A DNA stretch of 64,000 nt, from assembly GCA_020809705.1 (NCBI GenBank), contig CP085826.1, forward strand, positions 5,208,001 through 5,272,000, in the 5' to 3' direction. The position numbers and the translations under genes are program-made. Every line of letters starts with the position of its first letter. The first letter of the stretch is position 1. Positions 24,792-36,200 of the stretch are shown here, one piece after another. Source of the DNA: Calonectria ilicicola. Lineage: Eukaryota; Ascomycota; Sordariomycetes; Hypocreales; Nectriaceae. Below the pieces are notes generated by a model. That model was not told where the DNA came from, did not search any database, and worked only from the letters and a program-made list of their open reading frames with translations.

Positions 24792-25823
24792 AATGGGAAG
24801 CTAGTTAGTTTGGGTTTGTGTCATGTATCTGATTAAAGAATGTTTGAATAGCAATACCACGTCATATAAGCCGCGTTTCAAGATTCAAATAGTACAGATT
24901 GATAAATTTGCTGAGAGGGGACAAAAGAACGAGCGCAGTGTAATGCACCCAATGAAAGATTGCACTAGTATGACTTATTCATCTCTTTCACCGCAGAACT
25001 CAACAGCTTCAAAATATTGATTTAATAGCAGGGGGGAAAATAAGAAAAACTTTATCTAAAATATTTTATTTATTTTTGTAGAGGAACTAGAGACTCTTCA
25101 GGAGGGGGCTAGAGAGCGGACAATCTTTCATGGGTTACATGGTGCGGGACGTATCTGCAGAAATGATAGGCTTAAATGTCTTTACGAAGGATGTTATGTG
25201 TTTGGTCAACGAAAAAAAAAATATCTCCGAGACCAATCTTGATCGATTTTCAAACCAGGAATACCAGACCACCCTTGGAGTTGGTGATTTTTGCGTCCAA
25301 TTAACAACCCAAGTTCACCATTGGATTCAACCATAACCTCTCCACCATGGCTAATGTTGGATCTAAAGCTCTCCCTCAGAGCACGAACGTATATGAAATA
25401 TGTATCCACACAATTTAATTCCCGAAGGATCCGCCTACGCAAGCAGTTTCGTACTGCACTCCCTCGGTAGGTGAATAAGGACAAAGATAGTTGCTCGGCT
25501 CCACCCCCACTTGCCGGCGGGCATATTAGCAAGCACTGGTGTTCCGCGGTGGCCCAGCCTTTGCGCAGATGCATTACAGATCAACATTGCGGGGTACGGA
25601 AGGGGATCTCGGGGAGCATGATGGGGGAGGAGTTCCGAGCGGGAGCCGTTGGAAGAGAAAAAGAAGGCTGTATTCCACTTGGGGAGGTTCTCGTCGTGCT
25701 CATCTGAAAACCACACTTCAATCCCTCTTATCACACACAGTTGCCTTCTTCTTTACTTCTATCTCACCAAGCCAAACAATTACATACTACAGACTACCCG
25801 TCAAAGTACATCACATCTTCAAA
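24792..25823. other. gene-free region before the cupin gene
   Basis: About 1 kb between two plus-strand genes. The first half (24800-25100) is AT-rich and should hold the monooxygenase 3' end. The second half is the cupin promoter and leader, with a pyrimidine- and A-rich run into the ATG. I see no further gene. Confidence 0.5.
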
Positions 25824-26375
25824 ATGCCTGGCGAGCACCTTCGACACCCCAACCGGTTCATCACCGATCACAATGCTGAGGGCAAGGCCATCTTCAACAC
25901 CAGCATCCCCGACGAGCTGGATGAGCAGGTCATTGGCGTGGGCGACAAGTTCTTCCTTGGCTACACAACGAGCGAGACGCCTGCCGATTTGACAGATGAG
26001 AAGGACATCAACTCATACAAGGAATACCTCGTCAACAAGCCTGGTATTGTGATTCCCGGCGGTACTGTGGTTCGTTTCGTCGACATGAAGCCCGGCGGTG
26101 TTTCACCCATGCACCGTACCGTGAGTCTCGACTACGGCGTGGTCCTTGAGGGCGAGGTCATCCTGCGCCTTGACTCAGGAGAGGAGCGCCTAATGAAGCG
26201 CGGAGATGTGGCTATTCAGCGCGGCACAATGCACGCGTGGGTAAATGGCAGCCAGACAGAGTGGGCGAGGATGATGTACGTGTTACAGGAAGCCAAGCCC
26301 ATCCTCGTCAATGGCAAGCCACTCGACGAGGACTACGGCGTGGGAATGGAGCAGGTTCGGCCATCAGGCAACTAG
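25824..26375 (+). CDS. small single-domain cupin protein
   Basis: Intronless 183-aa cupin (small beta-barrel). The core runs from about residue 75 to 155: GIVIPGGTVVRFVDMKPGG, then MHRTVSLDYGVVLEGEV, LRLDSGEE, MKRGDVAIQRGTMHAW. The usual first cupin box has HxH; here only one His (HRT) is present, then Asp/Tyr, Glu and a later His (HAW), so metal binding, if any, is reduced or different. Proteins of this type are common in fungal metabolic clusters with uncertain roles. It is downstream of the monooxygenase on the same strand and is probably co-regulated. Function unknown. Confidence 0.9.
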   Translation: MPGEHLRHPNRFITDHNAEGKAIFNTSIPDELDEQVIGVGDKFFLGYTTSETPADLTDEKDINSYKEYLVNKPGIVIPGGTVVRFVDMKPGGVSPMHRTVSLDYGVVLEGEVILRLDSGEERLMKRGDVAIQRGTMHAWVNGSQTEWARMMYVLQEAKPILVNGKPLDEDYGVGMEQVRPSGN

Positions 26376-27401
26376 ATATGCCAGATATTGACCGTCATGT
26401 CGCCGTTGGGCCGGGATTGCAGACAGGGTGACTTAGACATTCTGGGGTTAGAAAGGCAAACACGGGAAATTGGGATACAAATAGAGCTTGAGCTTATTTG
26501 CTCAGTTGAACTTCAGCATTGCAATTGTCTGTGAAAAGACGAAAAAAAAAACGTGGATGTGATGAGTCTCAGCCCATGAAATCTCGCAGAATTGGATCGT
26601 TTCGTGCGTGTGCTCAAGTATTGCCAATGAGAACCTCAACATGTGGATGTTGCGACAGAGTGGGAATGTACTGTAGGAATCTAGGACACCCGATGACAAG
26701 GTCATTCGTTCATCTGCCTGGGGCTAGCGCCACAGTCGGCACTCAGTGCTCAAGGGTGGCTCGCGGGTGGTGGGCTCCAGTGCCCACCACTAGTGGCTCC
26801 AGGCAGTTCCAGGCGTCTTCGCCTCCACCTCGCTCCATTCATCCCGCCGCCCGCCGTTCGCCGTCGCCTCAGGGTGATGCAAAGGGTGATCGCGTGTCGA
26901 CTTGCCCCTCAGGCAGGACTCGGGGATACCTAAAGCTCCTCTGGACCATCTTGTTTCTCTTTCTCTTCTTCCTTGGCAGCACAGAGCCGACCATCTAGTG
27001 TGTCTTCTTGCTGGCACCGGTCTCTCGCACCATCCGTTGATGTCTCGCAGCTCCCCCAGGTACGTCGGTTGCCGCCTGCATTGCCTTATCTCGATTTCCT
27101 GCCCGCACTGTCCATTCGTGCCCTGCTACTTCATGCATGATTAGGCTCGGCCAAACCGCTTTGCTGATTACATGCCAGGTGCCTCAACTTTGATCATCAC
27201 CATCTCTCAGCCTTGCTACTCGCGACCTTTGCCCCTCCTCATCGCGTCCGAATTTCGTTGTGCTCCCGCAGGATTTAATCGCCGCAATAGACCCAGGCCC
27301 GTCACCCTGATACCTTATGTGGTGTTAGAAGCAGGCGGCGCCCACCCTGGTATCTCGACACGGATTTCCCGTCATCACTGGCTGCGTCCAGATGCTTGAT
27401 C
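26376..27401. other. gene-free region between cupin and FYVE/RING gene
   Basis: About 1 kb. A perfect 9-bp hairpin, GTGGTGGGC with a 6-nt loop and GCCCACCAC, lies at 26767-26790. The last 500 bp is C/T-rich and is probably the promoter and leader of the next gene. A 159-codon frame at 26519 lacks protein-like features and is not called. Confidence 0.5.
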
Positions 27402-29370
27402 ATGGCCAGCCCTTCGGGTGATGTGAGCCCCTTTCCTGTCCACGAGGCTCGCCTCTACGCGGATACAGCCGATACCGATACCGACACCGATTCACGTCTT
27501 TCGAGCTCATTTCCCGATAGCGAGCTGGACGGACCTCCTCGACCTTGCCCTTGGCGAACATCCCAGTTCAACGATCGAGAGTGCTCTCGGTACTTCGATT
27601 GCCCGTCCCATATTGTTGAGCGCAGTCTATCAGATGCTGGTTCGATCCGTGAAGCTTCCCCCCATGAAACAAGTGCAGCAGAATATCCCGACCAACCTGG
27701 CGGGGAAGACAGTCAGACCGCCTTGGCTGCCCGCAGCCCATCGCCGGACCCTATAGCTCCATACGATGACGGCACACACAACGACCAAGAACTACACACC
27801 TCCGAACCTCCACATGAAGCAACACCTATTGGTATGGGGGAGCATAGCGCTTCTCCTCACGGCCACAGTGCTATACTCGATGTTAATGATCTCATCAATG
27901 CCTCCCCTGCACTCCAATCCACCCTACCTCTAGCTAGCCCTAGTACCGACACGCCCCAAAGGGAGGAACCTAGGTACGGGTTCCCTATTTTACATGGAGG
28001 TGGTGGTGTAAGTACGAGTCAAGGCGTTGCTGCAGAGGAGCAAGCCATTTCGTTACCAGAGCCTCGTCGAACGAGGACTCCCGTTTCACGCGAGCGGATG
28101 GATGCGCCTTTGCCTTCTCCTCGAAGGGACAGAACACTCAGCGAGTCTCTCCCTCCCCTCCCTCGACCTCCACGAGGGGAGGTTTCAATAAGCACGCCTT
28201 CTGAGTGGTCTGTCCCTCGATGGCAGTCGGACGCGGAGGTAACTTATTGTCCTATCTGCCGTACCCAATTCAGTTTCTTCGTGCGCAAACATCACTGCAG
28301 GTTAGTAGTCATTATCCTTCTCTGCTTTTATACATCAAGGCTAATCAATATGCTAGGAAATGTGGAAGAGTTGTTTGTAACTCGTGTTCGCCGCACAGAA
28401 TCATAATTCCCTATCAATATATCGTTCGACCACCTGGCTCGGAGGTGGGCATGTCGCAATCACTACTGATTGATGGGCTGGGTGCAGGATACTTTGACGT
28501 TAACAGCATGTCGGGCGGTGAACGGGTGAGGCTATGTAACCCTTGTGTTCCCGATCCAAATACGGCGCCGCCACAGAGTCCCAGTTCACAAGTGACGATG
28601 TCGCCACGCACTGCACATCAAAGATCTCGCAGTAGTGCTGTAGGAGCTTATGGAACTGTACCTGCGTCAAATCGCCACGGGGCGGTCTTTGCTCCGAGTG
28701 TGAGCAACGACCCGTATCAGTATCTCTCTTCAAGATCGAGGAGCGTCACTATGGTATGTTGATTCTTCTCATGTTTTGACTCTATCCCTACTGTTAACAC
28801 TGCTGGTAGACCCATCCAGCTTCAGGCTCGTCACACGGTACCTCGTCTCGCCGTCGTAGCGGAACGCATCAGACTCCAATCGAGCGACTACTGGCTGGAG
28901 GTGGCTCCTCTTCGTCCTATCCAAGTCGATATAGCCCAATTAGTGCCGTTGCATCCTCATCACGGCAACGAGCACTCCCTCCCACCCCTCAAATTGCCGA
29001 AGAGGATGAGTGTCCCATTTGTCATCGCGAATTGCCACCTAGAACCCTTGAAAATTTCGAGAGCCTTCGAGAGTCGCACATCACCAACTGCATTCAGTCT
29101 CACAGCGCGTATGGAACACCTCGCAATGGGCAGGAAGGTGCAGCTTCTCCAGCGGTACCACGACGGACTGGCATGTATACATATCCGGCAACGGAAAAAG
29201 ACTGCATTGACGACGCCGAGTGCACCATCTGCCTTGAGGAATTCACAGTTGGAGTCCCCATGGCGCGACTAGAGTGCCTGTGTAGGTTTCATCGTTCGTG
29301 TATTTCAGCATGGTTTGTTAACCACCCGGGGCGGTGTCCCGTTCATCAACATGATGGATTTGGCTATTAA
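27402..29370 (+). CDS. FYVE and RING-type zinc-finger protein, putative endosomal E3 ubiquitin ligase (Pib1-like)
   Basis: 618 aa from exons 27402-28300, 28357-28753 and 28810-29370. Residues 1-280 are a Ser/Pro-rich, disordered region with an Asp-Thr run. A FYVE finger follows: WQSDAEVTYCPIC, then RKHHCR|KCGRVVCNSCSPHR, closing at RLCNPC. FYVE domains bind PI3P on endosomes. After a Ser-rich linker come a small zinc-binding element (CPICHRE...ESHITNC) and a C-terminal RING starting CTICLEEF and ending CPVH. Yeast Pib1 pairs FYVE and RING and acts in endosomal and vacuolar ubiquitination; this is the closest known architecture. The first junction falls inside the FYVE signature and is fixed by it. 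Start: ATG at 27402; there is no good in-frame ATG upstream. Confidence 0.87.
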
Positions 29371-32300
29371 GCAAGCGATCAAGAAAACTGGTTCGGGCCC
29401 GGTTTATCTGCATATTCATATTGGACGGAGTACGGTTTGGTGGTATTTTGTATTTTGTGCTGAGCGTGTTTGGTTCATGATTTCACTATCTCTTTGCATG
29501 TTTAGATTTTGTGACCATCAAGTCACTTGAGACTTTCATTTTCATCATGGACAAAGAGAAGGATTATGTAGAGCAGGAATAAATGAGAAGAGGGACATTG
29601 CTGAGAAGGTGGGACTGGTCACAGGAGTAAACATCTTGCTGATCATTCCTCCCTTACCTATTCATTCACTTATCATGCCATATTCTCTTCCGCCCCGTTT
29701 TGTTTTGACAAGGTGTGCGAAAGATGTCCTTATTGTATCCAAAACATAGGGATGGTTTGGTTTTGACGTTTTGCGCCAGACGTTCAAATGGATTCTCGTG
29801 ACGACGACGTCATGATGATCGACGCTGCAAGTCAGATCCTGGTAATCGACCTGGGCCAGGTCCACCACAGTCCCAGGGTAAAGTGGGATCGCTTACGAAA
29901 TTCTGGAAGTGAACAGAGAAGGCCTGGGAAAAAGCTCCAGGGAGATAGACAACAGAACACAAAAAATGACAAGATAATGTGGGAAACGGAATTGAGTTTG
30001 AAAGCTGCCAAGATTTGTCAGTAGTCATGAGGAGACGCAGCTTGGTGTCCCATTGCAGCGAGATACGTCGAACCACTGCGGGATGGAGGAGACTGCAGGG
30101 GTTATCTGTCAGCTAGCTAAGAACCAGTACACCTCACTAATGGAGGACGGCTGCCAATGCAACCAGCTAGTGGGAGAACCATACAACCCTACGCGAAAAA
30201 TGGGCAATGGGGAACGGGTGGACGGCTATTGTCACCAATCTGGGCGGTGGAAGGATCGGAGCGTCCGATTGTCCAAACAGAAGCTGGCCGGAAAAGGCGA
30301 TCATGCGGTGGCGCCTAAACCTGCATGGCATCGTCCGTCAAAGATGGGGAACCGAGGCGGCACAGTTTGGTGACGGAGCTGTGGACTAGTGTGACTGGAC
30401 GCACATGAAGATCTGGTGGTGCCGCTTCACATGGCCGAGCTAAATATCCAAGCAGCTAGTGGGAGACGCTTCCAGCTGAAATCGAAGAGCCCGCGGTGGG
30501 GGTTTGCTGATTGCCATGTCGCGGGGCACTCGTTGTCCATAGCAGACCGTGGGAGCAGTAGTGTGGAGTAGCGGGCACTTGTCCAGCTAGCGGTGCCGGG
30601 AAGCTTGATTTCCATCGGTGGATTTGCCGTCAGCCGGCTGAATGTGGTCGAGACCAGGGCCTTTGCGGTGGCAGACAGGCCCGCTAATGACCGGGAGGGG
30701 GATGATGCCAATGTTCAACCGAGGGCGAGGAAGTCCATAACAACAACGATGGCGACAAATAGTGTCTAGGTTTATCAATCCACGGGGAAATAAATTATTA
30801 CATGGCACAGGAATCTTGCACCGGGATAAAAAAGAAAAAAAGAAAGAAAGGAAAGCCAAGCGAGATCATCGTCTGGTGGAATGACTGCCAGCAATTCTCG
30901 GTGAAGAAAAAACAGGTGGTTCCACGCACGTAAAATTGGGCGCCTCTTGGCTTCCCGCAAGGGGTATTAAATTGCATCGAGGCCTCCCAGCACCACAGCT
31001 GCCGGCTGCACAGGAAAGGGAACGAAACTGGGCTGTGGCTGAGCAATGGGTGGAGGAATAGAAGAGATTTGATGCGGGATGAAGAAAGTCGACTCCTTGT
31101 CTGGACTACCTCCAGGCTAATGAAGACAGTCGTCAGATGTACACAGCAGTACTTCGTGCCGTGGTGGATCACAACGACGGACCACTGCCCACCCAAAAAC
31201 GTACAGCAAAGAGGACACAGTGTGTTTCCCCTCTAGTGCCAAGGCAATGGTGCAGACACGGCACGATTGGCTTTGGCTGGGTGATGCAACAACAGTAGCG
31301 AGCTGCAAGGCGCGTCATGGGCAAAGCTGGAACACACTGTTGTGTTTATCTGAGGTGTTGCGTGCTGTCTCCCTTGTTCGTAACGGGAATGGGTGGCAGA
31401 CACAAGCGTGTACAGCGGCCGAGCGAGATTACGATGGGCTTGCCCAGATACGAACGGATTGAAGTCAATAGCCGTGATCGCACACGTTTCCCATTGACTT
31501 TACCGCCAGATCCCCAATGATCTCGTTTGCCTCTAGGTCAGGCCTCGTGCAATCAATTCCCAATTGGAGCCCCGGACATAGGCATGGGATAAGGGCACAT
31601 TGGGGCTCTCGTAAAACTATCCCTGTGCATCGGTTTAACTTCTGGAGGAAGCCGGATTGCCAACGTAACTACTGCTTGCTGTCCGTGGCATTCACCTCTT
31701 GGGGGTCGTGGTCTGTGTGTAGACGAAAGAACAAATGTTTCCATATTTGGCCTTTGCACTCTGCTTATATGAGAATGACGAGTCACCACTTCCGGATCGC
31801 CAACAACCATGGATAGCTGAGGCCTGCGACAATAATAATGGAGCCACTCAAAACATGGGACCCTGAGATCGGTCTTCTGTAACATTGATGTGCCGGGTGT
31901 ATATGTCGGCAAGCAACGTCGAGTCAAAGTCGCTTTGTTGCCAAATTGGCCACGTCTGGTTGTATGACACCAACAGTGAGTGATTAGCAGGCTTGGACGC
32001 CATTCGAGGAGGGCCTCTCACGCCCCTCCTTCAGAGGTCGCAGCGATGGGTGACCCGATGCTTTGGGTATCCACTCAGCGCCCGTGGCATCCAGCTTGCG
32101 AGGAAGAAGCAGTGCCACACCCGGGCCATCATTACGTAGGTAGGTTCAGCGCCGCAGGGGGTCCCGCACAGCTCCATCCAGTCCAAGGATCTGGGCGCTA
32201 GCAGCCCGGTTCTGAGGAGCTGGGGCAGAGCTCGCCCGCTGGCGCAAGACCGGCGCATGGGTGCGAGGGATAGCCTGCATGAGGTGACGTCTCCGGCTGG

Positions 32301-33241
32301 GCGGCCCAGGTGGGATCATCCACGCTCCGACGTTTCCACGCTCCCAACAACCACTGACTACCCAACCACAGCCAGTGGAGATATTTGTTACACTGGGCTG
32401 TACGGACACGTACTGACGGGCGCTTGTTCTTGCTGCTGTTGCGTATCAGACCTCTGTCACTTCTGTCTCTTCTTTTGTCTTCGACTCTGCCGTGATTCAC
32501 AGCTCTGCTTCCTACGCTCTCTTTTTTTGTCCTTGTTCTCCCCCTTCTCCACCCCTCCAGGCCACCCGTCCCGCGTCGCGTCTCACTTTGAGCTTCATTG
32601 TTCTCGTTTTTTTCCTTCCATGTCTAACTTCTTCCTCCCTCTGGGCCACTGCTCCAACTAGAACACCTGTGCTCGGGACTATCTCTGGGCCCATCGACTG
32701 TGCTTCCAGCTCCACTCCATATCTAGGTGGCTTGCTGAAACCCAGCCACACCTCTACTTCCATTCGCCGAGGTACCTCCCTCGGTCTCACAGGTACTGCA
32801 TTGTACCCACGACCAAAGCAGCAGCTTGCCAAACAGGTCTGGACCAGCCCGCCTTGGTTGCTTGCTCTTCTGGGCCTCACCTCACCCGGATTTCCTACTT
32901 CTCCATCCAACTAGCCGCGCGTAGCCGGTTTCTGACCTTGCATTCTTTTATTCTCTTTTCTTACCCCCTCCATCTGGTGTTTCCTTGATTTTGTTCTTTT
33001 TCCCATACCCCGGATAGTGTCGTCACTGTCCTGGTTGGAGCCGACTTCAGCACCAGCATAGGCATTCAATCCACCCGCAAACCTCCGCGAATAACAACCT
33101 GATCCGGCCGTCGCAACACTTGATTGACGGCGACCCGACACACGCCTTTTGGATGCCTCGCGACGTTTGAACGGGCTCCAATTGCGCCAATTGATCAATC
33201 GACGAACCCCGCGCCGTCCCCCTCGATTCACACCCGTCAAC
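29371..33241. other. long gene-free region before tricalbin
   Basis: About 3.9 kb with no frame I can support. The first 400 bp hold the FYVE/RING 3' end. The middle (30.0-32.2 kb) is mixed sequence; the 14-mer CAGCTAGTGGGAGA occurs twice (near 30165 and 30453). From about 32420 to 33240 the plus strand is strongly pyrimidine-rich, typical of the core promoter and leader of a highly expressed fungal gene. Upstream ATG frames lie in this leader (for example at 32492). Confidence 0.45.
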
Positions 33242-36200
33242 ATGTCGACCGCCAAGGAAGCCAATGAGCTCAGGCAGCAGGGAGCTATAGACGCTGCTGC
33301 CAACCATCAGAGCTCCGTCACAGCTGGTGACGCCCAGAGGGAAATAGTGGAGGCATCCAAAAACGCGGGCGTTGCTGCCTTCTCGTTTGACGCTGATGCC
33401 ACTCCAGAGCAAAAGAGAGCTCAAGCCCGAGCTGTTCGTTTTGACCATTCCGTAATGCGACTGAGCCGCGACTAACTCTCATTGTACGATAGGCCATTCC
33501 CGCCGAACTCCAAAAGAGCAGACCACCTAAGGGTACTGCTATTATCACCGATGTCGATGACGGCACCGGTCCCGTCGAAGATCTTCCCGAGCCTGGGAAA
33601 GCAGGTGTTCTTGATGTCGCTCGAGACGCAGATGGAAACCCCCTCAAAGGCGCAGACCCTGATGCGCAGGAAGCCCCGTACACGCGCACCGGATGGTCCC
33701 CTCAGTTTGGCTGGCCCAGCGACGAACCCCAGGAGCAGACCAATATGCTCGATCACGCTACTTGGGTTGAGAGTCAGCTACCAGATCATCTCTATGGCGG
33801 TGAGTTCTGCGATGAGGAAGCACGAGCGAGTGGATTGGCTAATGTGTCTAGATTGGTATCACAACGCTGGAATTATGATATTTGCTTGCATTGCATCCTG
33901 GCTGGTTGCTGTGCTTGGTGGCGGTCTCGGCTGGGTCATGATTGTCATGGCCACCTGCTCGACATATTACCGGACCTCTCTGCGCCGAGTTCGACGCAAC
34001 TTTCGCGATGACATTACTCGTGAAATGGGTCTCAAAAAGCTCGAGACTGACAATGAGTCGCTGGAGTGGATTAATTCGTTCCTGGTCAAATTCTGGCCCA
34101 TCTACCAGCCTGTCCTCGCTCAGACTATTATCAACTCGGTTGATCAGGTCCTTAGCTCCGCTACTCCTTCTTTCCTTGACAGCTTGAAGCTTACCACTTT
34201 CACGCTTGGATCCAAACCCCCGCGGATGGAGCACGTTAAAACGTACCCCAAGACTGAAGACGACATTGTCATGATGGATTGGAAATTCAGCTTCACTCCC
34301 AATGATACTGATGACATGACCTCCCGCCAGCTGAAGAACAAGGTTAATCCCAAGGTTGTCCTCGAAATCCGCATCGGCAAGGCTATGATCAGCAAGGGTC
34401 TTGATGTCATTGTCGAAGACATGTCTTTCTCTGGTATTATGCGCCTCAAGATGAAGCTGCAGATCCCGTTCCCTCACATTGAGCGCGTTGAGATGTGCTT
34501 CTTGGAGCGACCTTCTATCGACTACGTGTGCAAACCTCTTGGTGGTGACAACTTCGGTTTCGATATCAATTTCATTCCTGGTCTTGAAACCTTCATCTTG
34601 GAGCAGATTCATGGCAACCTGGCGCCTATGATGTATGCACCCAATGTTTTCCCCATCGAGGTCGCCAAAATGTTGGCCGGCTCTCCTGTTGACCAAGCTG
34701 TCGGTGTTCTGGCTGTGACACTCCACGGTGCTCAAGGCCTCAAGGATAACGACAAGCTCGGTGGAACAGTCGATCCTTATGCATCTCTCAGCTTGAACAG
34801 ACGTCAAGAACTTGCCAGAACAAAGACGATTCATGACAACGCCAATCCCCGATGGAATGAAACCCACTACATCATCATTACCTCGTTCAACGATACCCTC
34901 GATATTCGAATCTTTGACCACAACGATTTCCGCAAATCCAAGGAACTTGGTGCAGCCACTTTTGCACTGGAAAATATTGAACAAGTTAATGCATTTGAAA
35001 ACGAACGTCTCGAGGTCATATCTGGTGGCAAGGCCCGCGGTGTTGTTAATGCTGATTTGCGATTCTTTCCTGTTCTGGCGCCGACAGTTACTGAGGACGG
35101 CAAAGAAACGCCTCCACCTGAGTCGAACCAGGGTATTCTTCGATTTACTGTGGAGCAAGCCAAGGATCTTGACGGAACCAAGAGCATCGTTGGTCAACTT
35201 AACCCTTATGCAGTCATGTTTCTCAATGGCAAGGAGGTTCATCAGACGAAGAAGCTCAAGCGTACTAACGGCCCTATCTGGGATAATGGCTCCAAGGAAA
35301 TTCTCATTACAGATCGCAAGAAGGCCAAGCTGGGTGTCACTATCAAGGATGATCGCGATCTCGCTGGTGATCAGGTCCTTGGAAAATACCAGATCAAGCT
35401 CGATGAAATGCTGGAGTGCATGGCACAAGGCAAGGAATGGTATCACTTGGCTGGTGCCCAAACCGGCCGTGTCAAGATGATGGCGCAATGGAAACCCGTC
35501 TCGATCACTGGAGTCGCCAATACTGGCGGCTACACGACTCCGATTGGTGTCATGCGGTTTCATTTCAAGAAAGCCAACGATCTACGTAACTTTGAGGCAT
35601 TCGGCAAATCGGATCCCTACGCTCGTGTTCTACTCTCCGGTATTGAAAAGGCTCGAACTGTCACTTTCCGCAATGATCTCAACCCTGAGTGGGATGAGGT
35701 CCTCTACGTCCCTGTTCATTCAGCCCGTGACAAGCTCACCGTAGAAGTGATGGATACCGAGAAGGTGGGCAAGGATAGAAGTCTCGGATCTCTCGACGTT
35801 CTCGCAGGCGACTACATTGAGCAGGACGAGACCGGCGAGTACCTGGTTCATGACTTGAAGAAGCTACGAGAGGATGGCTTGCGGCTCCACAACAAAGGGC
35901 TTGCCAAGGGAACGATCACATACACCGTTGCATTCTATCCTTGTCTTAATGTTGCGGACCCCGAAGACGAGGAGGAAAAGAAGAAGGAGGAAAAGAAGAC
36001 GGAGGAAGAGAAGCAGGGCTCTCCTGGGGAACTGGAACGTGCCAAAACGAACTCCTCTTCAATTTCGTCGCCGGAGCCCAGCCCTGGCCTCCAGCCACGC
36101 TCTTCTGAGGCAGGAAAATTCAATGCCAGCTTGGAGAAGCTCAATGATGCCGAACCCGCCACACCCACCACCGTTGGACGACCCTCCACCACTCACCGAC

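Noticed and set aside
26519..26998. 159-codon frame between cupin and FYVE/RING genes
   Set aside because: Irregular composition, spans the hairpin, and shows no motif or splice logic.
30163..30466. Repeated 14-mer CAGCTAGTGGGAGA, considered as a transposon terminal repeat
   Set aside because: Only two short direct copies, no inverted partner, no target duplication and no transposase; likely chance.
33848..35563. 571-codon open frame on the minus strand opposite tricalbin
   Set aside because: It is a mirror frame of the highly codon-biased tricalbin exon. It lacks any domain, and the plus-strand protein has clear SMP and C2 homology.
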